41,697 nucleotides of DNA. Source: Collinsella sp. An2. Lineage in GTDB: Bacteria; Actinomycetota; Coriobacteriia; Coriobacteriales; Coriobacteriaceae. Below are positions 16,961 to 26,106 of this stretch, one piece after another. Made by a program: the position numbers and the translations under genes. Location: contig NZ_NFJW01000017.1 of NCBI RefSeq assembly GCF_002160065.1, positions 1 through 41,697 of the forward strand, in the 5' to 3' direction. The first letter of the stretch is position 1, and each line of letters starts with the position of its first letter. Below the pieces are notes generated by a model that worked only from the letters and a program-made list of their open reading frames with translations, had not been told where the DNA came from and ran no database searches.

Positions 16961-19246
16961 ATGGGTCCACGCGAACGTCATCGTCGCACCGTTGCCAAAA
17001 CGCATACCGCACCCATCGTCATCGTCTCGCTGCTCGGCTTCTTTTTGGTCGCAGGCGTCGCATTTGGCGTAGGTATGATCGGCAACGTCAACCGCTGGCT
17101 TCAGAACCTGCCCGACTACACCAACACCGACCTTTACCTCACGAGCGAACCCAGCGTGGTGCTGGACGCCGCGGGGAACGAGATCGCGCGCTTCTACACC
17201 CAGAACCGCACCAACATCTCGTGGGACGAGTGCTCGGACTACGTGAAGGATGGCATGGTCGCCACCGAGGATGAGCGCTTCTACGAGCACAACGGCGTCG
17301 ACCTCATCGGCATCGCGCGCGCCGTCATGGTGCACCTCACGGGCGGCTCCGAGGGTGCTTCGACCATCACGCAGCAGCTCGTGCGCAATACCATCCTGTC
17401 CGACGAGCAGTTCGACATCACCCTCGAGCGCAAGGTGCGCGAGGCGTATCTGGCGCTCAAGGTCGAGGAGACCTACTCCAAGCAGGAAATCCTCATGATG
17501 TACCTGAACGCCATCTACTACGGACACGGTGCCTACGGCATCGAGGCTGCCTCGCAGACCTACTTCTCCAAGCACGCCAGCGAGCTCACCCTCGCCGAGG
17601 CCGCGCTGCTCGTGGGCCTGCCCAACTCGCCGTCCACCTATGACCCCACGATCAACCCCGACCTGGCCATGCAGCGTCGCAACACGGTTCTCGACCGCAT
17701 GCTCTCGAACGGCAAGATCACCCAGGAGGAGCACGACGCCGCGCAGGCCGAGCCCATCAACCTCAACGTCACCGAGAGCTCCGGTACCGGCAAGGACGTC
17801 TACGCGTATCCCTACTTCGTGGACTACGTGCTCGAACTTCTGCAGGACCAGTTCTCCTACACCGCCATTTTCTCGGGCGGCCTTACCATCCAGACCTCGA
17901 TTGACCCCACCGTGCAGCAGGCGGCCGAGCAGGCCGTCACCGACCGACTGAACACCGTGGGCCTCGACGGGCTTGAGGCCGGCGTGACCATCATCGACAA
18001 CAAGACCGGCCAGATCAAGGCGATGGTGGGCGGCCGTGACTACTACGCCGACGAGAGCCACACCAACCACGCGACCGCCGGCCGCCAGGTGGGCTCCTCT
18101 TTCAAGGGCTTCACGCTTGCCACCGCCATCAAGGAGGGCATGAACCCGAGCATCCCCATCAACTGCAACTCGCCCATGACCTTCGACAACGGCACGAGCG
18201 AGATCCACAACTACGGCAACCAGAGCTACGGCACCATTCCGCTCACCCGCGCGACCGAGCTCTCGTCCAACACCGGCTTCGTGCAGGTGGCCAAGGCCGT
18301 GGGCAACGACAAGATCATCGAGCTTTGCCGCCAGCTGGGCATCGACGCCGACATCCCCGACGTGACGAGCACCACCCTGGGCGTGGCGAGCATCTCCACG
18401 CTTGAGATGGCCGAGGCCTACTCCACCTTCGCCACAGGCGGCCTGCACCGCGACGCCGCGGCGATCGTCTCGGTTACCAACCGCGACGGCGAGACCGTCT
18501 ACCAGCAGGACACCACCGGCGAGCAGGTGCTTGACACCGGCGTCACCGAAGTCGTGACCGACGTGCTCTCGGGCGTCATCTCCCGCGGTACCGGTACGGC
18601 TGCGCGCCTGTCGGTGAACCAGCCCTTCGCCGGTAAGACCGGTACCACCACCGACGTTGCCGACCTGTGGTTCTGCGGCTACACCCCGCAGTACACCATC
18701 GCAACCTGGACCGGCTACTCCGAGGGTGCCATCCCCATCCGCATCGGTGGACGCGACGCACTGGGCGACGACCTGACCCTGCCTATCGTGCGCAACATCA
18801 TGAACACCATCCTTGCCGATGTTCCGCGCGAGGAGTTCCCCACCGGCGAGACGCCCACCTATAAGAGCAACAGCGTGTGGCAGGTCGAAGGCAAGTCGCT
18901 CGTTGGCCTGAAGTCTGCAAGCACCGATGAAGAGGACGATGCCGAGTCTCCCGATTCCAGCGAGTCGCCCGAGTCGCCTTCTTCGCCTACGACCAGCCCC
19001 TCGTCGCCGAGCAGCCCGTCGTCGCCGTCGACCACGCCCGATTCGCCCACGGTGCCCGAGTCTCCGACTGAGCCCACCACACCTGTCGATCCCGGCACCG
19101 GCGGTGGCACTGGAGGCGGCGGAGGCACCGGCGGCGGCACTGGCGGTGAAACCGGAGGCGGTGGTACCGGCGGTGAGACGGGCGGCGGCACCGGTGGCGA
19201 AACCGGAGGCGGCGCTGGCGGAGAAACGGTTACTCCCGCAGCGTAG
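16961..19246 (+). CDS. Class A penicillin-binding protein (PBP1a-like)
   Basis: A 761-residue bifunctional enzyme that polymerises and cross-links peptidoglycan. A short cytoplasmic basic tail and one membrane helix (residues 18-42) lead to a GT51 transglycosylase domain with Glu103 in EDERFYEHNGVD and the GASTITQQLVRN block. The transpeptidase domain has Ser379-x-x-Lys382, Ser435-x-Asn437 and KTGT at 559-562. From about residue 650 the chain is disordered: acidic, then Ser/Pro repeats, then a Gly/Thr run, which may thread the wall. The ATG at 16961 has GGAGG 7 bases upstream; the in-frame start at 16826 lacks a site. Divergent from the U32 gene. Confidence 0.94.
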   Translation: MGPRERHRRTVAKTHTAPIVIVSLLGFFLVAGVAFGVGMIGNVNRWLQNLPDYTNTDLYLTSEPSVVLDAAGNEIARFYTQNRTNISWDECSDYVKDGMVATEDERFYEHNGVDLIGIARAVMVHLTGGSEGASTITQQLVRNTILSDEQFDITLERKVREAYLALKVEETYSKQEILMMYLNAIYYGHGAYGIEAASQTYFSKHASELTLAEAALLVGLPNSPSTYDPTINPDLAMQRRNTVLDRMLSNGKITQEEHDAAQAEPINLNVTESSGTGKDVYAYPYFVDYVLELLQDQFSYTAIFSGGLTIQTSIDPTVQQAAEQAVTDRLNTVGLDGLEAGVTIIDNKTGQIKAMVGGRDYYADESHTNHATAGRQVGSSFKGFTLATAIKEGMNPSIPINCNSPMTFDNGTSEIHNYGNQSYGTIPLTRATELSSNTGFVQVAKAVGNDKIIELCRQLGIDADIPDVTSTTLGVASISTLEMAEAYSTFATGGLHRDAAAIVSVTNRDGETVYQQDTTGEQVLDTGVTEVVTDVLSGVISRGTGTAARLSVNQPFAGKTGTTTDVADLWFCGYTPQYTIATWTGYSEGAIPIRIGGRDALGDDLTLPIVRNIMNTILADVPREEFPTGETPTYKSNSVWQVEGKSLVGLKSASTDEEDDAESPDSSESPESPSSPTTSPSSPSSPSSPSTTPDSPTVPESPTEPTTPVDPGTGGGTGGGGGTGGGTGGETGGGGTGGETGGGTGGETGGGAGGETVTPAA

Positions 19247-19415
19247 CGTCGAGCGCCCGAGGTTGAGCGTCGCCCCGCTTCGTCCGAGGTCTCGCCTGAT
19301 TGGGAGCGACGACCGCACGTGCCTCCTTCGTCGACAGAGCTTACGTTCGTCGTTCTTGCGTCTCTCGTCATTGTTCCTCCGGCGCCTCTACATCCGACAC
19401 CTCTACATGGATATG

Positions 19416-19446
19416 AGAAAGGCCCCTTCGCGGGGCCTTTCTTTTT
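19416..19446 (+). terminator. Rho-independent terminator
   Basis: A perfect 11-bp stem (19416-19426 with 19432-19442, loop TTCGC) is followed by TTTTTG. It closes the transcript of the penicillin-binding protein gene, 170 bases past its stop. Confidence 0.9.
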
Positions 19447-19528
19447 GCCTGGATGACGCGTTGTTGGTGTCGCGTTGCCTAGATGTCGCGTTATGGATGT
19501 TGCGCTGTTGGTGTCGCGTTTCGAAAGA

Positions 19529-19656
19529 TGGTCAATAGTAGTTGCTGGACTGATTTTCGCCACGTTATTCGACCAAGAATTAGTCAAAGGTAGTTGCTAG
19601 TCTAAAAAGCGGCGCGCCAAGCGGCGAAAAGATAGTCAAACGTAGTTGTTGGACTA
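19529..19656. repeat. Three 24-bp palindromes at an exact 52-bp period
   Basis: Copies at 19529-19552, 19581-19604 and 19633-19656. The best copy reads TAGTC-A-AAC, six bases, GTT-G-GACTA, a dyad of 9+6+9 with one mismatch; the others keep GTCAA, GTAGTTG and (G/T)CT. The 28-bp spacers are unrelated to each other. The period is CRISPR-like but the copies differ too much, there are only three, and no cas gene is near. Confidence 0.6.
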
Positions 19657-19698
19657 CATTTGGCAGCCGGGACTCCCAAGAGCAAGGCCGAGCAAGCG

Positions 19699-19803
19699 CT
19701 ACTGCTTACGCGTATGCAAAAAGTAGTAGACCAGCAGTGCGATGAGCGCGATGGGAAGCAGCATCACCAACGCCATGACCAGGATATGGATGAGTGCGAT
19801 CAC
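19699..19803 (-). CDS. Small single-helix membrane peptide (34 residues)
   Basis: A short reading frame starts at GTG (19803) with GAAGGA 8-9 bases before it. The product is MIALIHILVMALVML, then LPIALIALLVYYFLH and TRKQ: one long membrane helix with a positively charged C-terminal end, so the N-terminus would face out. No family is recognised. Small membrane peptides often act as subunits or tuners of transporters or sensor kinases, but nothing next to it suggests a partner. The hydrophobic run, the good ribosome site and the basic end argue that it is real; codon evidence alone is too short to prove it. Confidence 0.5.
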   Translation of the reverse strand: MIALIHILVMALVMLLPIALIALLVYYFLHTRKQ

Positions 19804-20099
19804 GATAACGTCCTTCTCGATAGATCATCATGCTTGGTCGACAGTCCTCTGCAGCCCTGGGACCAAGCTTTGAGTGTACACGACGCTGCGGTGCTCAACC
19901 ACCCCTGCAAGAGCCTGATATCGCGTAGAGGCTGATGTGCTCCCCCGCTCGCATACCTGTCGGGGCAAGGCGCAGCAACGCTCATACGGCCAGCGTCGCC
20001 CCACACAGGGAACGAGTCCGCATCGCCCCCACACAGGGAACGCACCCCTTTCGCCGCCCACATGCATGAACACATGCACGAAGTACCTACGGCTCCGCC
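19804..20099. other. Gap between the small peptide and argR
   Basis: No gene is supported. A 20-bp word (TCGCCCC-ACACAGGGAACG) is repeated at 19996-20014 and 20023-20042. A perfect 6-bp hairpin (TGCATG, AACA, CATGCA) lies at 20063-20078 past the argR stop but has no U-run. A TACACT box on the minus strand near 19874-19879 could belong to a promoter for the small peptide. Confidence 0.35.
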
Positions 20100-20537
20100 T
20101 TAACGATGGGGATTGCAGAGCTTGCTGATAAGCGCCTCGAGACGTTCGCCGTCCTCGACCGTCTTCGCAATAACGAGAATGGTGTCATTGCCCGCCAAGG
20201 AGCCCAGGACATCGGGCAGCTCGGCAGCGTCGACAGCCGCAGCGATGCCCGACGCCGTTCCTGGCTGAGCCTTGATAAGCACAAGGTTGTCGGTGCGAAG
20301 CACCTCGACTACCAGCTCGGAGACCATGCGCTGCAGATGCAGGTCCTCGGCCAACACATAGACACCCTCGGGCAGCTTGCGCAGTCCCATGTCGGCGATG
20401 TCGCGTGATACGGTCGCCTGCGTGCAGTCGTAGCCACAAGCCTTGAGCTCATCCACCAGCATGCGCTGCGTGCGGATATTCTTGTTGCGCACGATGTCCC
20501 GGATGGCGTCCTGACGCCCGTTCCGCTTTTTTGCCAT
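20100..20537 (-). CDS. argR: Arginine repressor ArgR
   Basis: A 145-residue regulator. Residues 8-70 form the winged helix domain (RQDAIRDIVRNKNIRTQRMLVDELKACG, then TQATVSRDIADMGL, the recognition helix). Residues 80-145 form the hexamer and arginine-binding domain, with the family's GTASGIAAAVDAAELPDVLGSLAGNDTILV block. With arginine it represses arginine synthesis genes and can activate catabolism. No arg gene is in the window. The start at 20537 follows GAGG; an ATG at 20588 would add 17 residues. A half-site resembling an ARG box (TTTTGAATTATTTG) lies upstream on the minus strand at 20640-20627, so self-control is possible. Confidence 0.93.
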   Translation of the reverse strand: MAKKRNGRQDAIRDIVRNKNIRTQRMLVDELKACGYDCTQATVSRDIADMGLRKLPEGVYVLAEDLHLQRMVSELVVEVLRTDNLVLIKAQPGTASGIAAAVDAAELPDVLGSLAGNDTILVIAKTVEDGERLEALISKLCNPHR

Positions 20538-20745
20538 ACGCCGTACCTCGAATCTGGATGCTTTTGAGAATCTCTCGTGATTGTGCATAGTTTACTCAAG
20601 ATACACCGCAATGATGCATAGCTTGGCAAATAATTCAAAATGTAACGAATGATAGATGGATGTATGATGCACCGCGGCAGCCCGAGCCGCCCGATGCAAG
20701 TTCTGCGGGCTATACGGTATGGGGGGGTAAACACCTACAGCGGAT

Positions 20746-21070
20746 GCGCTAGGAAGGAGATCGCTTCCCCCAGCAAAAGCCGACCGCCGGCCGCCAGGCC
20801 GCAGAACCGCCGCGCTAGGCTGAAGAACTAGGCCGCTTCACCCTGCAGGGCCCGTCCGATGCCCCTAGGCCACAGAACCGCCATGCCAAGCGAAGAACTT
20901 GGCCAGTTTCACCCAGCAGAGCTCGACCGGCGCGCTAGGCAGGAGATCGCTTCCCCAGCAAAAGCCGACCGGCGGCCGCCAGGCCGCAGATCCACCACGC
21001 TAGGCCGCAAATCCGACGCCGCCAGGCTGCAGAACCGGCGCCTCGAGGCTGAAAGAACTAGGCTGCAGAG
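20746..21070. repeat. Higher-order degenerate repeat block
   Basis: A 73-bp unit at 20746-20819 (with AGATCGCTTCCCC and AGCAAAAGCCGACCG) returns almost unchanged at 20932-21005, 186 bases away. Between them a second unit of about 70 bp (CCGCAGAACCGCC ... TTCACCC) occurs twice in tandem from about 20798. Fragments continue to 21070 and run into the end of the glycosyltransferase gene, whose last residues come from the repeat. No gene is seen in the block. Confidence 0.6.
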
Positions 21071-22179
21071 CCTGCACCGATAAACGGCAGGTGAGACCCG
21101 CGAGCAAAGCGATTGAGCTTTGCGCTGAAGCAGCAGGCAACGACGTTGCCCTTCGCGATAGGCCCAAACATGATGCCAAACCTGTGGCCGTCCCCCTGCA
21201 GGGCAGCAATGGTATCGCGCGTGCTTGGAGCCTCAATCATGTCGCGCACCCGCTCGGTCCGCTCGATGGACGAGACGGAGCGCGTAGAGCACACATTCTC
21301 GATGCTCATGATGATCTGCGACAGATGCATGCGATGAATGGCGCGAGAGAAATGCGCGTCCTCGGCCATGTTCCAGCATGTCGCCAGGTTCTGAAGCCGC
21401 TCGTGCTCGTGCTCGCAGCGCACGTACAGGAAGGGGTCGAGCGTCGTCGGAATACCGCGCTGCTCGCGCGGCGCGTGATAGGCCGCCTCCTCAACCGACC
21501 CCACGCGGGAAACATCCTCTATGTAGCGGAAGATGAAGTCCTCGGGGTCGCCGGCAATGCCAAACCGCAGTCCAAGCTCGTCAAGGCGGTCGCGCTGCAG
21601 CAGCTTGCCCTTGTGAAGGTCGAACAGGCCCTCTTCGATCAGCATATAGGCGTTGCGCCGAAACTCGGACGCCGTCGTCGTGACCTCGCTCGAAAAGCTC
21701 ACCACGTGCGACGAGCGCTCGCCGCTGGAGAAGTACGTGTCAAACGAGTACGAGGGGATGACCATCTGCAGGTCGTTGCGCTCGGCAGCCTCAACAAGGC
21801 TCTCGAGCCCCCGCATGCCAAACCAGTCCTCCTGCTCCATGATAAGCAGATAGGTGCCGCGCGCGGCATCGATGGCGGCATCGAGCCCGCGGCACACATC
21901 GTCGGTATCGAGATGGATGACATCAAGGCGCATGTCGCGCTCGGCGGCGCGGGTGCAAATCTGCAGGGTACGGTCGGTCGATGCGCAATCGGCCACAACA
22001 AGCTGGACGCTTTCCAGCTCCTGCCCCAGGACGCTCTCTGCGAGGCGCGCGATGTGCGTAGCAGCATTGTGCGCCGCAACCACGACGGTAACCCGCGGAC
22101 GCTGTTTCATTCGACGCGCCAACTGCTCAGCCTCCAGAACGACGGAATTCGGCCTGTTATGCCATGGTATCACCATCAT
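21058..22179 (-). CDS. Family 2 glycosyltransferase
   Basis: A GT-A fold enzyme that moves a sugar from a nucleotide sugar to an acceptor. The N-terminal half shows VTVVVAAHNAATHIARLAESVLGQ, the DCASTDRT loop and the acidic EQEDWF at the metal site. The C-terminal 200 residues are helical and not recognised; they may bind the acceptor. There is no membrane helix, so it is probably cytoplasmic. The start is uncertain: ATG at 22179 has a GGAAAG site, a TTG at 22122 has a better GGAGG, and a GTG at 22221 is also possible. It follows truA on the same strand after a 90-base gap. Acceptor and sugar are unknown. Confidence 0.8.
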   Translation of the reverse strand: MMVIPWHNRPNSVVLEAEQLARRMKQRPRVTVVVAAHNAATHIARLAESVLGQELESVQLVVADCASTDRTLQICTRAAERDMRLDVIHLDTDDVCRGLDAAIDAARGTYLLIMEQEDWFGMRGLESLVEAAERNDLQMVIPSYSFDTYFSSGERSSHVVSFSSEVTTTASEFRRNAYMLIEEGLFDLHKGKLLQRDRLDELGLRFGIAGDPEDFIFRYIEDVSRVGSVEEAAYHAPREQRGIPTTLDPFLYVRCEHEHERLQNLATCWNMAEDAHFSRAIHRMHLSQIIMSIENVCSTRSVSSIERTERVRDMIEAPSTRDTIAALQGDGHRFGIMFGPIAKGNVVACCFSAKLNRFARGSHLPFIGAGSAA

Positions 22180-22234
22180 TTTTTGGCTTTCCGTCAACAG
22201 GGAGGGCTGCACGCCATGCACAGATGTTCATCAC

Positions 22235-22255
22235 GCGGGGAACACACTTCCCCGC
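22235..22255 (-). terminator. Hairpin after truA, possible weak terminator
   Basis: A perfect 8-bp stem (GCGGGGAA, loop CACAC, TTCCCCGC) lies just past the truA stop on the minus strand. There is no U-run, so stopping would be partial at best. Confidence 0.35.
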
Positions 22256-22271
22256 CGACTCTGCGGGCGCG

Positions 22272-23111
22272 TTACGGAACCGGCACGAAGGCACCCTCGT
22301 CATAGCGCACGCTTGCAAAGGTAAGACCCTCGGCAGGAGCCGTGGGACCCGCTGCGGTACGCTCGCACGCGGCCAGCGCGTCTGCAACCCACGAGGGCTC
22401 GCGTCGATGCATGCCCACCTCGACAAGCGTGCCCACGATCGTGCGCACCATGGAGTGTAGAAACGCGTTGCCGGTAATGGTGAAGGCCAGCACATCCTCG
22501 CCCAGCTCGCAGGTGCGCTCGAATCCGACCTCCATGACGTTGCGGCACGTCGGCTTACCCACGGCCGAGGCGACTTTGCAGAAGCTTTTGAAGTCGTGCT
22601 CCCCCACCAGATGCTGCGCCCCCTCGAGCATGGCGTCTTCGTCAAGCGGCAACCGGTGCCACCAGACGTGCCCACGCGTGAGCACGGGACGGTCGGGACG
22701 GTCGGCGATGCGATAGATGTAGGTGCGCGCCCTGGCGTCGAAACGCGCAGAGAAGCCCTCTGGGGCTCGGAAGACCTCGCCGATGGCGATGTCGCGCGGC
22801 AGCAGGGCATCCATAGCGCGCAGCCAGCGGCGCTGGGGAATCTCGAGCTCGGCAGACGTCGCCGGCACGCTGACGTACTGGCCAAGGGCATGCACCCCGG
22901 CATCCGTGCGCCCGGCGCAGGTGAGGTCCACCTCACGCCGCAGGAACGTCTCGAAGGCGCAGCGGAGCTCTCCCGCCACGGTATGGACGTCGGGCTGGGG
23001 CTGCTCGGCAAATCCGCTGTATGCGGTGCCGTCGTATCCCAAACGGAAAACGAGGGCCCCGTCCCAGGCCGTATCCTGCGGAGTCGTGGGCGTCGCGATG
23101 TCGGTCGTCAT
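22272..23111 (-). CDS. truA: tRNA pseudouridine(38-40) synthase TruA
   Basis: A 279-residue enzyme that makes pseudouridine at positions 38-40 of the tRNA anticodon arm. The catalytic block CAGRTDAGVHA gives Asp70; LGYDGTAYSGF at the N-terminus and FLHSMVRTIVGTL near residue 220 are typical. The ATG at 23111 follows AAGGAG. The order rplQ, ecf genes, truA is the conserved one in many Gram-positive bacteria. A 230-base gap separates it from the ecf gene, so it may also have its own promoter. Confidence 0.95.
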   Translation of the reverse strand: MTTDIATPTTPQDTAWDGALVFRLGYDGTAYSGFAEQPQPDVHTVAGELRCAFETFLRREVDLTCAGRTDAGVHALGQYVSVPATSAELEIPQRRWLRAMDALLPRDIAIGEVFRAPEGFSARFDARARTYIYRIADRPDRPVLTRGHVWWHRLPLDEDAMLEGAQHLVGEHDFKSFCKVASAVGKPTCRNVMEVGFERTCELGEDVLAFTITGNAFLHSMVRTIVGTLVEVGMHRREPSWVADALAACERTAAGPTAPAEGLTFASVRYDEGAFVPVP

Positions 23112-23339
23112 GGTTGGCTCCTTGCTCGGGTTGTTGACGCTATTGTATCCAAGGCACGGCGCCGCGCAGGGCGTGACGATGCGGCGCGCGAGGCGTCGCC
23201 GTGTGTCCACGCCGCATATCGGCTTAAACATGGGGCCGTGGGGCTGCGAGGCTGCGAGGCCGCTGGGCCGCGCCGACGCAGCCTGAGCCCGCGGGCCCAA
23301 CACGTCGGCTCGACATGCGGAAGGGCTTGCCCGGTGTTT

Positions 23340-25967
23340 CTAGAGCTGCGCCGTCCCCACAACGATCGCGACGATCACCGCAGCTCCCACGGCAAGCGTC
23401 GCGCGGTCGAGGCCGGTGAGTGGACGGGGCGGCAAGTCGCTTCGAGACGCTTCCTCGTAGCAGCGCGCATCCATGGACTCCGCCACCCGGTCGGCACGGC
23501 GAAACAGCGACACCACCGCCGGCACGAGCACCGCACCCCACAGGCGGATACGATGCACGAGCCCGCCCTCATCGAACCGGACGCCGCGAGAGCGCTGGGC
23601 GAGATTGATGCGCGACACTTCGTCCATGGCAAGCGGGATGAACCGCAGCGAAAGCGACAGCACCAGCCCGATGGGACCCACCGGCACTCCGACGCGCCTG
23701 AGCGGGCGCATGAGACGCACGCACGCGTCGGCAAGCTGGGTAGGCGTCGAGGTGTCGGATACGGCAAGCGCAAGCCCCACGAGCAACACGATGCGCATGA
23801 CCGCTCCCCCCGCACGCCACGCCCCGGCCAGACTGAGGCCGAAGGGGGCGGCAAGCATGATCTGGGCGGAGCCGTCGCACGAGATGAGGTTCGCGCACAC
23901 GACGAGCACCAGCAGGGCCACGACAGGCCTGAGGGCGCGCACGGCTCGGCGCGGCCCAATCGAGCCGGCGGCGAGGACGCCCAGCAACACCAGCACCCAC
24001 ACTGCAAGCGCAAGCGGAGTCGGCGTCGCAAAGATCGCAATCGTAGCGGCCATGAGCAGCCCGATCTTGACTCGAGTATCCACGCGATGGAGCAGCGAGT
24101 CCGGGACGGAAGACGCCTTGGGTCGGCGCACGTCCGCCACCTCGTCCGACGTGGACGCAGCGGGTATCCCGGCGCAGACGTCCTCAACACACCAGCGCAA
24201 CGTCCACGCCTCGGGTGCGGCCAGCCCTGCCCTACCGAACGCCCCGCGGTCCTGCGAGAGCTCCGTCACCGTGCCCGACCATGCAATCTCACCGGAGCGC
24301 AGCAGCACCACACGGTCGGCGACCTCAAGCCACTCCTCGAGGTCGTGGCTCACCACGATCACCGGAGCACCCTCATACGCCAGCGTGCGGACCACGCGGT
24401 GCATGTCGGCGCGTCCCGCGGCATCAAGCCCGCTCGTTGGCTCGTCAAACACGTATGCACGCGGCTTCTGAGCAAGGATACTCGCGACGGCAACGCGGCG
24501 CGCCTGACCTCCCGAGAGCGAAAACGGATCGCGAGGCAGCAGCTCATCCGCGACACCAGCCACCTCGCAGGCGCTCGTCACATACGTGCTCAGGTCATCC
24601 TCGGCAACGCCCGCATTGCGCGGCGCGAATGCGATTTCATCCGCGACGCTCCCCAAAAACATCTGGCGCTCAGGATTTTGAAAGGCGACACCCACCATAC
24701 CGGCCGTCGCCGTCCTGCCGTCAACGAGCGCATGGCCCGAACTTGGGACATACAGACCCGCCACGACGCATCCAAGCGTCGACTTGCCAGAACCTGTGGC
24801 ACCCGCAACCAGCAACACCTCGCCGGGGGCGGCATCGAGGGTCACGTCATCAAGCGCCGCATCCATGCCATAGGAATACGAGACGCCCTGCAGCTGGACG
24901 CCCGCCGTCTGAACGCCGCCGCCTCGCTTGTTTGAAGCGCCCGCCTGCGCACCGCCGCCTCGCATATTTGAAGCCCGCGTCTGTGAGCCGTCGCCTCGCC
25001 CGTCGGCAGCCCGTGCCGGCCCATCGACCCGGTCCGCGTACGCGCCTCCCACGCCTGTCGCACGCATAAGATCGCGTACCCATGAGCTGCAAGTGTCGCC
25101 AGAGCGCTCCAGACCGTCTGTAAGCCACGTTACAACCTGCTCGGGTGCCCAAGTACCCGAAGGCCGATACCCGTGGCTCAAAGCGCATCTGAGCGAATCG
25201 ATATATCTACTTGCGACCAACGTGCGGTCCCAAAGGCCGCCAGACGACAGCAAAAGCTCGAACGGAGCCCCCTCCCAAACGACGCAACCCTGCTCGAGCA
25301 CAAGGACGCGATCGCTCATGAGAACTTCAATGGGATCATGAGTGACCTGTATGACTCCCATGCCACGTTCATGTGCAAGAGCGCAGAACAGCGTCCTCAA
25401 CGCGGGGCGCGACGCGCTATCAAGCTGCGCCGTGGCCTCGTCCAGCAGCAAAAAGCGGGGCTCCATAGCAAGTACGGAGGCAATGGCCAGGCGCTGCTGC
25501 TCGCCACCGGAAAGCGCTTCCACCTCCCGGGCCTCACAGCCGGCAAGCCCCACCGTTGCAAGCGCCGCCCCAACACGCGTCTCAACCTCGCGCTCTTCAA
25601 GACCGAGGTTCCGCGGACCAAAGGCGACCTCGTCGCCAACTACGGTGGACACCATCTGATCGGCAGGGCTTTGAAATACATGGCCGACGAGGCGCCTCAC
25701 CTCACGGCGGGACACCTCGTCCGCTGCGGGGTCAAGGCCCTCGACACGCACCATGCCGGGATGCGCCAACATGGCGCCACAAAGAAGGTTCACAAGCGTC
25801 GACTTGCCCGAGCCGTTCGCCCCCACCAAGGCGACGACCTCACCCGTGCGAAACGTGCAGCTCACGCCTTGAAGCGCGTGAATGGCTGGAGATGTCGGCT
25901 CGCCATCGGCGACGTCGGCTTGCTCCCGACCGCCAAAGCTCACCTGTGCATCGCGCACCTCGATCAT
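23340..25967 (-). CDS. ECF transporter EcfA-EcfA-EcfT triple fusion
   Basis: An 875-residue chain holding the whole energizing module of an ECF vitamin importer. The first ATPase has Walker A GANGSGKST (49-57), LSGGEQQ and LLLDEA; the second has GATGSGKST (Lys395), LSGGQARR and VFDEPTSGLD. Residues 624-875 are EcfT: several membrane helices and two coupling motifs, RSRGVRFDEGG and SMDARCYEE. The module pairs with separate S proteins for vitamins, which are not in the window. A linker near 315-350 is built from three 36-bp DNA repeats (24918-25025). The ATG at 25967 has a GGGGTG site. These parts are usually three genes at this same place after rplQ; the frame is open throughout, so the fusion looks real. 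Confidence 0.92.
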   Translation of the reverse strand: MIEVRDAQVSFGGREQADVADGEPTSPAIHALQGVSCTFRTGEVVALVGANGSGKSTLVNLLCGAMLAHPGMVRVEGLDPAADEVSRREVRRLVGHVFQSPADQMVSTVVGDEVAFGPRNLGLEEREVETRVGAALATVGLAGCEAREVEALSGGEQQRLAIASVLAMEPRFLLLDEATAQLDSASRPALRTLFCALAHERGMGVIQVTHDPIEVLMSDRVLVLEQGCVVWEGAPFELLLSSGGLWDRTLVASRYIDSLRCALSHGYRPSGTWAPEQVVTWLTDGLERSGDTCSSWVRDLMRATGVGGAYADRVDGPARAADGRGDGSQTRASNMRGGGAQAGASNKRGGGVQTAGVQLQGVSYSYGMDAALDDVTLDAAPGEVLLVAGATGSGKSTLGCVVAGLYVPSSGHALVDGRTATAGMVGVAFQNPERQMFLGSVADEIAFAPRNAGVAEDDLSTYVTSACEVAGVADELLPRDPFSLSGGQARRVAVASILAQKPRAYVFDEPTSGLDAAGRADMHRVVRTLAYEGAPVIVVSHDLEEWLEVADRVVLLRSGEIAWSGTVTELSQDRGAFGRAGLAAPEAWTLRWCVEDVCAGIPAASTSDEVADVRRPKASSVPDSLLHRVDTRVKIGLLMAATIAIFATPTPLALAVWVLVLLGVLAAGSIGPRRAVRALRPVVALLVLVVCANLISCDGSAQIMLAAPFGLSLAGAWRAGGAVMRIVLLVGLALAVSDTSTPTQLADACVRLMRPLRRVGVPVGPIGLVLSLSLRFIPLAMDEVSRINLAQRSRGVRFDEGGLVHRIRLWGAVLVPAVVSLFRRADRVAESMDARCYEEASRSDLPPRPLTGLDRATLAVGAAVIVAIVVGTAQL

Positions 25968-26106
25968 GGTTTCACCCCGTCTGTTATGCCCGTTCGGCAA
26001 AAAAACCGGCAAAATGCGAAGACCCCACAGCCTGGCGTTCCATCCACGCGAGCAACCTGCACGGTCCCATGGCTCAGCATCACGGCACGCCTGACATCCC
26101 TACATA

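Noticed and set aside
16946-19318. 790-residue minus-strand frame
   Set aside because: It is antisense to the penicillin-binding protein; Gly/Ala/Arg-rich composition, no domain.
19529-19686. CRISPR-like array
   Set aside because: Only three copies, each differing from the others, and no cas gene; the regular 52-bp spacing is kept as a repeat finding instead.
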